Assembly (NCBI GenBank): GCA_038257535.1
Contig: JBBSJE010000226.1
Span: 1 to 10,051, forward strand
DNA length: 10,051 nt
Reading direction: 5' to 3'
Source of the DNA: JAGTJU01 sp038257535
GTDB lineage: Bacteria; Myxococcota_A; Polyangia; Fen-1088
Made by a program: the position numbers and the translations under genes. The notes below the pieces were generated by a model. That model worked only from the letters and a program-made list of their open reading frames with translations, ran no database searches and was not told the DNA's origin. Positions 4,437 through 10,051 of the stretch are shown piece by piece; position 1 is the stretch's first letter, and each line of letters opens with the position of its first letter.

Positions 4437-7034
4437 TTAAGCACGTGCCTCTAGCACCTGGCCAGCCTGCAGTACCAGCGGGGTGGCAAAGCTGAGCACT
4501 GCGTGACCTTCAGCCACTTTGACGGCTTCGGCCGGCAGCGACACGGCTTTGCCGTCAACCCTCACCGAGGCTTTGCTGGAAGGCTTGTCAAAGGCCAGCT
4601 TCAGTCCCGCCATCTGCAAACTGCCGCTGGCCACAATCAGCCGCACCCGTTGCCCCGCGCCCGACCCCGTGCGCTCGTAGTGGCCCGTGGCGGTGGGGGT
4701 GGCGAAGAACAATCGCACGCTTTTCTGGGGCAGCTTGGGCGCAAAACCCAAAACGCCTTGGTTTTGCGTCAAACCTACCATGGCGTTCACAGCCGCCCAT
4801 GCCGAAAGCGCACGGTAGTAGTGACCGCCAAACTCCTGATGATCCCAGTAGCGCCCCGCTTTGCGGTAGCGTTGGTCCACCGTGCGAATCACGTCAAGCC
4901 CTTGTTTGTAGAGCCCTTCGTAAATCAGGAACGACGCAAACGCCAACTCTACGCCCGACCAGCATGTGTTGGCTTGATCCACCCAGATGTTGTCGGGAAC
5001 TTCGGCCCACGGCGTGGCGCCGGGCCAGCTGCAGTTGCGCAAGCCAAAATTGGGCTTGTACGACATCGCCAACACAGATTTGAGCGCGGACGAAATCTGC
5101 TCGCGAGGCACCAGATCGCCTTGGTCGTTGAACCGCATCACCCACTGGCCAATCAATTGATCGGTCAGGCAGCCTTCGTCTTTGCCCCCGTGCTTGCCGC
5201 CTTCGTCATTCCATAGCCGGTAGTATTTTCCGTTCCACAGCCGCTGCTCGAAGATGGCTTTGCCTTTGTCGAAGAAGCCCGCATAGCGCTTTTCGGCTTC
5301 GGTGTCGCCCAGCGCACGCGCGCCTTGCACCATGCCGTGAAGCGCCGCCAGCCACTGCGAGGCGATGTACGTTGCCACGCCGTACATGGGGAAGTTGTCG
5401 TAGCTTGACATGATGCCTTCCATGTCAGGCATTGAATCGCCGTTGAGATCGCGCTCTTTCACGCAGTACTCCATGGCTTTTTTCAAGGACGGCCACATCT
5501 CTTTGAGAAAGTCCTTGTCGCTGGTCCAGAAGAAGTCGCGCATGACCATGCCAACGTATTGCGCGTGCAGATCCAAACGCCGGTCTACGCCAGCCACGCC
5601 CGTAAGCGCCTTGCCAAAATCTCGTTGCAGCCCGTGCGCCACTTCGCCCGATTCGCGCTGGATGCTTCGGTGCGCGCGCAAAGTTGATCGCTCAAGCGAG
5701 GGGAACAAGGTGGCGATCGGCACCGAGCCATACACGCTGACGTCTGTGGTGGCCAAGGGGCCCCAGTGTTTGTCGGGCGTGATGCCTTCAAGGATGCCAA
5801 AGTTGCCGTCTTTGGTGCACCAGCCGCTGGTTATGAAGGTGTTGAGCTGGGAGTTGATTTGATCCAGCACGAAAGGCTCGGCGTCGCTGTCGTAAAAATC
5901 ATCAACGAACGCGCGGCTGCGTTTGTGGAGGTTGTCTTTTTGGCCCACCACGTAGCGCGCGACATCGGCGGCTGATTTGAACTTGCGCGCGTAGTAAGCG
6001 CCTTCGATGCGGGTTTTGCCCTCGTTCCACATGTTTGGGAAGTGCCAAGCCATGACGAAGCTATGTGTGAAAGCTTGCCTGGGCTTGAGGTTCGCGGACT
6101 GGGCCAAGGTGTTGTAGGTGCGTGCCAATGCCCAGCGTTTGCCGGTGCTGCGGTCGCGCGTGGTGCGCGCGGCTGTGTCGTCGATGTTGGGCAGCTGCTT
6201 GGCCCGCAACACCCGCTCGAAGTAGGGGTGGCGATGTTCCCAGCCCAGATAGTGGCTGGTGTCAGGCGAAAGTGAGGCCAGTGCCATGGTTCCCGCCGAA
6301 CTGTGATCGGAGGCCAGCCCTGAGGCGCCGGCCTCGAACACCTTGTAGCCGGTGCCTTCGGAAAGCTTGGCGGTGTAGATCTTTTCTTTCACATCGTAGC
6401 CGGCCAAATTTCGCTGCGCGGCCATCAGCATCACATCAACAGGCTTGTTTGATTTGTTGATGACCTGAAAGTCAAAGCACAGCGTTGGCAGGGTGGAATT
6501 GTCAACGTCGTGCGGGATAAACGGGCTCCACACACTGAGCCGAATTTCCACCGGCATGTCTGGGTCGGTGTAAACGAGATCGGCGAACGGGAAGCGGGCG
6601 CTGTACTGAACCTTCTGCACGCCCGAAAGCCACGGAAACTCATAGATATGCATTTCCACCGTGCCCACGCGCTGGCCTTCTTCAATTTGCAGCAGCTTGA
6701 TGCGCGGCTCCTGGCCGGGCACCTCGTAGCGCAGTTTGAAGAACATGATGTCTTGCTCTGGGAACCCAAGCTTGCTGCCGGTGCCGCGGGGGGCGTTGTT
6801 AAAGGCGCTCCAGTTGTAAAAGCAGCCATCTTTGCGCAACTCGGCGCCGCCAGCACCTACGCCACCCAGGGTGACACCGCTGCGGGCTTTGTCTGGATGA
6901 TTCATCGTTTCAACGAAGGGCGGACGGGGGCGGCGGCGCGCGGCACGAGCCAAGGACATGCCGGCAAATGAGGGGGTGAGGATGCTGCCCGCGGCACCAA
7001 GGGCGGCGCCGGCAAGGAGGTCACGTCGCTTCAT
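4437..7034 (-). CDS. Tat-exported GH116 family glycoside hydrolase (GBA2-like beta-glycosidase)
   Basis: The product is 865 residues. It opens MKRRDLLAG, a twin-arginine signal (Arg3-Arg4) followed by a hydrophobic stretch and ARA, so the folded enzyme is probably exported through Tat. Residues ~40-340 match the N-terminal beta domain of GH116 (VTLGGVGAGGAELRKDGCFYNW). Residues ~380-765 form the (alpha/alpha)6 catalytic domain. By motif alignment with human GBA2, the nucleophile is Glu416 in FGILEGI, upstream of TTDVSVYGS, and the acid/base is Asp546 in SSYDNFPMYG. LTDQLIGQW, NTCWSGVELAFASFLIYEGL and HYYRALSAWA are further GH116 blocks. Substrates in the family include beta-glucosides, glucosylceramide, xylosides and GlcNAc glycosides; the substrate here cannot be told. 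The start at 7034 is preferred over an upstream in-frame ATG at 7061 because AGGAG (7039-7043) precedes it and the Tat motif then lies at the N-terminus. The YkgJ-like gene follows after 9 nt. Confidence 0.93.
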   Translation of the reverse strand: MKRRDLLAGAALGAAGSILTPSFAGMSLARAARRRPRPPFVETMNHPDKARSGVTLGGVGAGGAELRKDGCFYNWSAFNNAPRGTGSKLGFPEQDIMFFKLRYEVPGQEPRIKLLQIEEGQRVGTVEMHIYEFPWLSGVQKVQYSARFPFADLVYTDPDMPVEIRLSVWSPFIPHDVDNSTLPTLCFDFQVINKSNKPVDVMLMAAQRNLAGYDVKEKIYTAKLSEGTGYKVFEAGASGLASDHSSAGTMALASLSPDTSHYLGWEHRHPYFERVLRAKQLPNIDDTAARTTRDRSTGKRWALARTYNTLAQSANLKPRQAFTHSFVMAWHFPNMWNEGKTRIEGAYYARKFKSAADVARYVVGQKDNLHKRSRAFVDDFYDSDAEPFVLDQINSQLNTFITSGWCTKDGNFGILEGITPDKHWGPLATTDVSVYGSVPIATLFPSLERSTLRAHRSIQRESGEVAHGLQRDFGKALTGVAGVDRRLDLHAQYVGMVMRDFFWTSDKDFLKEMWPSLKKAMEYCVKERDLNGDSMPDMEGIMSSYDNFPMYGVATYIASQWLAALHGMVQGARALGDTEAEKRYAGFFDKGKAIFEQRLWNGKYYRLWNDEGGKHGGKDEGCLTDQLIGQWVMRFNDQGDLVPREQISSALKSVLAMSYKPNFGLRNCSWPGATPWAEVPDNIWVDQANTCWSGVELAFASFLIYEGLYKQGLDVIRTVDQRYRKAGRYWDHQEFGGHYYRALSAWAAVNAMVGLTQNQGVLGFAPKLPQKSVRLFFATPTATGHYERTGSGAGQRVRLIVASGSLQMAGLKLAFDKPSSKASVRVDGKAVSLPAEAVKVAEGHAVLSFATPLVLQAGQVLEARA

Positions 7035-7038
7035 CAAA

Positions 7039-7043
7039 ACTCC
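7039..7043 (-). promoter_or_regulatory. Ribosome binding site AGGAG deciding the GH116 start
   Basis: On the minus strand AGGAG lies 5 nt before the ATG at 7034. The alternative ATG at 7061 has only a weak GGGG upstream. This supports a protein that begins directly with the twin-arginine signal. Confidence 0.8.
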
Positions 7044-7149
7044 TGTGAAAACGGTGGTCATAGGTCAGCCCCAGCTATCTAGGGCTTACAAAGGCTGACA
7101 CGCTCGCGGAAAGCCGTAGAGGAGTCAAGCGCGACGCGTGTTGGCGGGA

Positions 7150-8010
7150 TCACACCGGAGGAGGGCAAGGCATCAGGGCCGGCTTGGTGGATTGGCACTG
7201 CGGACAGAAGTACGTGCTCCGGGCGTGTTTGCCGCCCAGCTTTCGAGCAATCAAGGCGCCACAGCGGCGACAGGGGCGGCCCGCGCGGCCATACACCCAA
7301 AGCCGCGCGGAAGGATCGGCCCGCCCGGTTGTGCGGCGCAGCCCGTGCGTCACGATGCCATCACCCTTGCTTGGCGCCACATTGGCCACCAACAACTCGC
7401 GGGCCAGCACCACCAGCGCGGTTAACGTTTGTGAATCCAAGTGACCGGTCAACGTGAACGGATCAATGCCTTGCATGAACAGCAGCTCGCATTTGAACAC
7501 ATTGCCTACGCCTGCCATCACGCTTTGATCAAGCAGCACGTCCAAGATGGGTTCGTGGGCATGCGCAAGCATGCGCGGCAATACATCTTGTACCTGAAAG
7601 CTGGGAGAAAGCAGATCGGGGCCCAAGTGTCGTGGGGTTTCGCTGCGCGCCCACTCTTTGGCTGTGTGAAGCTTGACCACGGGAATGTCGAAGCCCACGG
7701 CCACATAAGCATGGGTGCCCACCACCACGCGCATGGCCGAGGGGGACCGTTGCCAGCGTTCGTTGGGACGGTAGATGTGCCAGCTGCCGTTCATGCGCAT
7801 ATGCGTGCGCAAAATCAGATCGCCGGAAAATTCCACCAGTAGGTTCTTGCCCAGTGACTTCACAGCGGCGACGGTTCTTCCCACCACAGGATGGTCAACG
7901 TTGCTGGCGCGCACATGCGCGTAGGCGGCGTCAAAATGCGTGACAACCTCCCCAGCCAAGGCTGTGTGTAGCGTGCGTGCCGCGCGGAAGATCGTATCAC
8001 CCTCCGGCAT
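7150..8010 (-). CDS. nei: Fpg/Nei-family DNA glycosylase/AP lyase (endonuclease VIII-like)
   Basis: This 286-residue DNA-repair enzyme removes oxidised bases and nicks the abasic strand. It begins MPEGDT: Pro2 is the family's Schiff-base nucleophile and Glu3 the catalytic acid. Lys55 in GKNLLVEF matches the conserved beta-hairpin lysine, and THMRMNGSW (69-77) is a family block. The helix-two-turn-helix region includes VMAGVGNVFKCELLF with Asn170. The C-terminal zinc finger has Cys247, Cys250, Cys269 and Cys272, with Arg264 in the loop. The MPEGDT start and neighbourhood fit Nei (Nei2-like) better than Fpg/MutM, which usually begins MPELPE. The open frame reaches 8136, but the ATG at 8010 is required to put Pro2 at the N-terminus; GGAGGG (8015-8020) lies 4 nt upstream. 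The gene overlaps the end of the lhr-like gene by 14 nt, so coupled translation is expected. Which lesions it prefers cannot be read from sequence. Confidence 0.95.
   Translation of the reverse strand: MPEGDTIFRAARTLHTALAGEVVTHFDAAYAHVRASNVDHPVVGRTVAAVKSLGKNLLVEFSGDLILRTHMRMNGSWHIYRPNERWQRSPSAMRVVVGTHAYVAVGFDIPVVKLHTAKEWARSETPRHLGPDLLSPSFQVQDVLPRMLAHAHEPILDVLLDQSVMAGVGNVFKCELLFMQGIDPFTLTGHLDSQTLTALVVLARELLVANVAPSKGDGIVTHGLRRTTGRADPSARLWVYGRAGRPCRRCGALIARKLGGKHARSTYFCPQCQSTKPALMPCPPPV
7997..8010 (-). other. 14-nt lhr-nei overlap (translational coupling)
   Basis: The final codons of the helicase gene (Asp-Ala-Gly-Gly-stop) contain the ATG of the glycosylase gene in another frame. The glycosylase ribosome site lies within the helicase coding sequence, so ribosomes ending the first gene can restart on the second. 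This ties the amounts of the two proteins together. Confidence 0.85.
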
Positions 8011-10051
8011 CACGCCCTCCGCGTTCGGGTTGTGAACGGCGCAATTGCAAGCCCAAATGCGTCTTGATGAATCCGTGCGCCACAAACGCCTCTGACAACG
8101 CATGACCCAAAGCAGGGTCGCCATTGATCTCACCAATCAATGCGCCTTGGCCTTTGCCTTTGCGTCGGAAGAATTTGATGAGCGTCTCCGCCAGCGCTAA
8201 AGTGGTGTGGCTTCGGTCCGGCTCATCTTCAGGTAGCCAAATCCAGAGGCTGCGGCCCCCGCGCGCCAGGTAGCCGGCCAAGTGACCATTGACGATCACC
8301 ACATGCGCGCCCACGGTGCGTGCCAGCACACGACCTGCTGGCATGGGGGGCCATGGCAAGATGGCGCCGTAAGGGTTTGCAGGATCCACCGCGGCCAAGA
8401 TCAGCGACACCGTGGTTTCGGGCAAGCCCCGCTGGCTGCGAAGCAAATCCAGTGCGGCGGGGGAAGCAAACTGTGTGGCGGCCACGTCCGTCACGAAGTA
8501 GCCGCGCCTGACCCTGCCGGTGTCCTCCATGGCCTTCAGCGCTTCGTAGACGCCTGAGAAACCCCCGGGCAACGCTTCGGCGTTCGACACCTCTCGAGAG
8601 ACAATGCCGTAGCGGGCAAGCAATTGCTGAGCGCGGGCTGTCACGCGTTCGGTGATGGAGGCGGGTTCGCGGCGTTGCAGGCGGTGTTCGATCAGCGACC
8701 ATCGCCCGTCAGCCGCCGCCGGCGCCGCACGTCGCGAACGAAAACTGTGGGCGCCCAAACCGCGCGCCTGCCGCGTGGAGGGTCGTGTGTACGCGCGCAA
8801 AACCCGAACGGTGTCATTGGTGACCAAGCCTTTGAACACCAAGGACCACAGCGCCGCAACGGTGTCGCCCGGAAACCCCGCGCCATTGGCGGCGTGAATG
8901 TCGGCGAAGAAGCTGGCGCCCGCCTGCCGCAAATGCGCAAGCACTTGGGTTTCAGCGGCGGTGAAGCTTGTGGCATCAACTTCAGGTGGGCTCCAAAGCG
9001 TGGGCATGCTGTCGGTCAAAAACAGCGCCACGCGCCCATCTTTGGCGCCCAAAGGTTCAATGCCCGCCCATACCACTTCTCCTGCGGCCGCCAAGGCGTC
9101 GAGATCACCAGGCAGATAGCCTTCCACGCGCGCAGGCAAGATCTCCGATTCCAGCAGCGATGCGGGCAAGGGGGCGCCTTGAAGCTTTTCCACCGCGTCC
9201 AGCACCGCGTCCAGGCCTTGCCGCGGCTTCACAGTGCCTTGCCAAATGGTTAGCGTGCGACAAAGCGCTGCGGGCGCTACGGGCTCAACCGCGCGTCGCA
9301 GTTTGGCGAGCGATCTGCGGCGCAACAAAGCCCAGATGTCAGGCGTGCACCACTGGGGTGTGTCGGCGCCGTTGCGGAACACACCTTCAAGCAGTTTGCC
9401 TTGCGCCACCAAGCGAGCCAACGTTTCGTAGACTCGGGCCTCCGGCAAGCCGAAGCGCTGCGCAGGCCAAGCAAGCGGAAACGGCCCGTGCGTGCGCGCG
9501 TAGCGCAGCAACAGATCGCCGCTGGGATCCGCTGTCGCGCGCAAAAACGCATCGGGAAGCCCGCCCGGCAGCTGGCAGCCCAAAGCGTCGCGGTAGCGAC
9601 TTGCGTGTTCAGCGGCAATCAAGCGGCGCACGCCCGCGATGGGGATTTCGATGGCGCGCCGGGTTTTGAGCAAGGTTGCCAGCGCGTCCATGCCTTCGGG
9701 CGCCACGCGCGTTTGCAGTTCGGCCAGTGAAAGGTCGCCCAAGCGCAACAGCAGATCGGCCACGGCGTCGGGGGTGCGCACGCGCTCAGAGGGAATCGGA
9801 TGCGAAAGCTCGGTTTCTAACGTTGCCAGAACATCGGGATCGATGAGCTCACGCAGCTCGGTGTCACCCAGGAGCTCCCGCAGCTGCGCGTGGTCAATGG
9901 CCAACGCTTGCGCCCTTCGTTCGGGCAAGGGCGCATCGCCTTCGTAGATGTAATTGGCCGCGAAGCCAAACAACAGCGAAGCTGCAAAGGGCGAGGGCAC
10001 GGTGCGGTCCACCACGCGCAGGCTCGTCTGACCGGTTTGCAAAGATGTGAG
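7997..10051 (-). CDS. lhr: Lhr-type DEAD/DEAH helicase, C-terminal part (5'-truncated by window edge)
   Basis: The frame is open to the window edge, so only the last 684 residues are seen; full Lhr proteins are about 1400-1500 residues and their two RecA-like ATPase domains lie outside. The visible part begins in the DEAD/H-associated domain with TVPSPFAASLLFGFAANYIY and EGDAPLPERRAQAL, an Lhr hallmark. It continues through the winged-helix-rich Lhr C-terminal region: GRWSLIEHRL, YGIVSREVSNAEALPGGFSGVYEAL, GRVRRGYFV, LAAVDPANPYGAILPWP and VIVNGHLAGYLARGG, ending KTHLGLQLRR. Lhr is a 3'-5' helicase/translocase linked to DNA damage responses, and the C-terminal region of E. coli Lhr has been reported to have uracil-DNA glycosylase activity; I cannot confirm that activity here. 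It overlaps the nei-like gene, consistent with a shared base-damage repair role. A TTG at 10042 is not taken as a start because the homology continues upstream of it. Confidence 0.93.
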   Translation of the reverse strand, partial: LTSLQTGQTSLRVVDRTVPSPFAASLLFGFAANYIYEGDAPLPERRAQALAIDHAQLRELLGDTELRELIDPDVLATLETELSHPIPSERVRTPDAVADLLLRLGDLSLAELQTRVAPEGMDALATLLKTRRAIEIPIAGVRRLIAAEHASRYRDALGCQLPGGLPDAFLRATADPSGDLLLRYARTHGPFPLAWPAQRFGLPEARVYETLARLVAQGKLLEGVFRNGADTPQWCTPDIWALLRRRSLAKLRRAVEPVAPAALCRTLTIWQGTVKPRQGLDAVLDAVEKLQGAPLPASLLESEILPARVEGYLPGDLDALAAAGEVVWAGIEPLGAKDGRVALFLTDSMPTLWSPPEVDATSFTAAETQVLAHLRQAGASFFADIHAANGAGFPGDTVAALWSLVFKGLVTNDTVRVLRAYTRPSTRQARGLGAHSFRSRRAAPAAADGRWSLIEHRLQRREPASITERVTARAQQLLARYGIVSREVSNAEALPGGFSGVYEALKAMEDTGRVRRGYFVTDVAATQFASPAALDLLRSQRGLPETTVSLILAAVDPANPYGAILPWPPMPAGRVLARTVGAHVVIVNGHLAGYLARGGRSLWIWLPEDEPDRSHTTLALAETLIKFFRRKGKGQGALIGEINGDPALGHALSEAFVAHGFIKTHLGLQLRRSQPERGGRDAGG

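Noticed and set aside
4503..5216. 237-codon plus-strand open frame
   Set aside because: It lies wholly antisense to the strongly supported GH116 catalytic region. Long antisense frames are expected in GC-rich coding DNA, and it shows no recognisable motif.
7035..7149. Possible terminator or promoter between the nei-like and GH116 genes
   Set aside because: The 115-nt gap shows no clear stem with a U-tract and no promoter boxes I could defend, so I cannot say whether the GH116 gene begins a new transcript.
8011..8136. Longer N-terminus for the Nei-like protein (start at 8136)
   Set aside because: The extra residues lie inside the lhr coding sequence and would bury the catalytic Pro2, which must be N-terminal after Met removal.
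8624..9669. Two long plus-strand open frames (209 and 233 codons) opposite lhr
   Set aside because: They are antisense to clear Lhr homology, basic and of low complexity, with no ribosome site or motif.

Overview
The window looks like chromosome from a GC-rich deltaproteobacterial relative, most likely a member of the Myxococcota. Three things suggest this. There is a partial DUF1592/DUF1588-type secreted cytochrome-like protein. Next to it is a lipoprotein whose mature N-terminus is a long Gly/Glu/Asp-rich linker with GGTGG/GGAGG repeats. There is also a Tat-exported GH116 glycosidase. The lineage is inferred from protein style only; there is no rRNA, tRNA or other phylogenetic marker in the window.

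Layout. Six of the seven genes lie on the minus strand and transcription runs from high to low coordinates. (1) 10051 to 7150: the C-terminal part of an Lhr-type helicase, overlapped by 14 nt by a Nei/Fpg-family DNA glycosylase. This is a translationally coupled DNA-repair pair, an arrangement also known in mycobacteria. (2) 7034 to 3372: a Tat-signal GH116 glycoside hydrolase, followed after only nine bases by a YkgJ-type cysteine-cluster protein starting at GTG. (3) 2965 to 3345, the only plus-strand gene: a small helix-turn-helix plus coiled-coil protein resembling the OrfA/TnpA accessory protein of IS66/IS3-type elements, with no catalytic transposase partner. It is closed by a hairpin terminator shared with the convergent YkgJ gene. 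(4) 2551 to 1: a Gly-rich-linker lipoprotein with a jelly-roll-like domain, followed by the partial DUF1592-family gene. Both carry the same 10-base Shine-Dalgarno block.

The 413-base divergent spacer (2552-2964) is the least ordinary part. It carries a near-perfect 24-nt palindrome, a 16-bp hairpin with one bulged base, a 7-bp perfect hairpin, and a 28-nt imperfect inverted repeat (23/28) whose arms enclose about 220 bp. This looks like a REP/MITE-style palindromic element beside an orphan transposon accessory gene. It is the best candidate for follow-up.

I see no CRISPR array, tRNA, rRNA, phage module or recognisable defence island. The remaining genes belong to recognisable families, and I do not see a convincing new multi-gene system.
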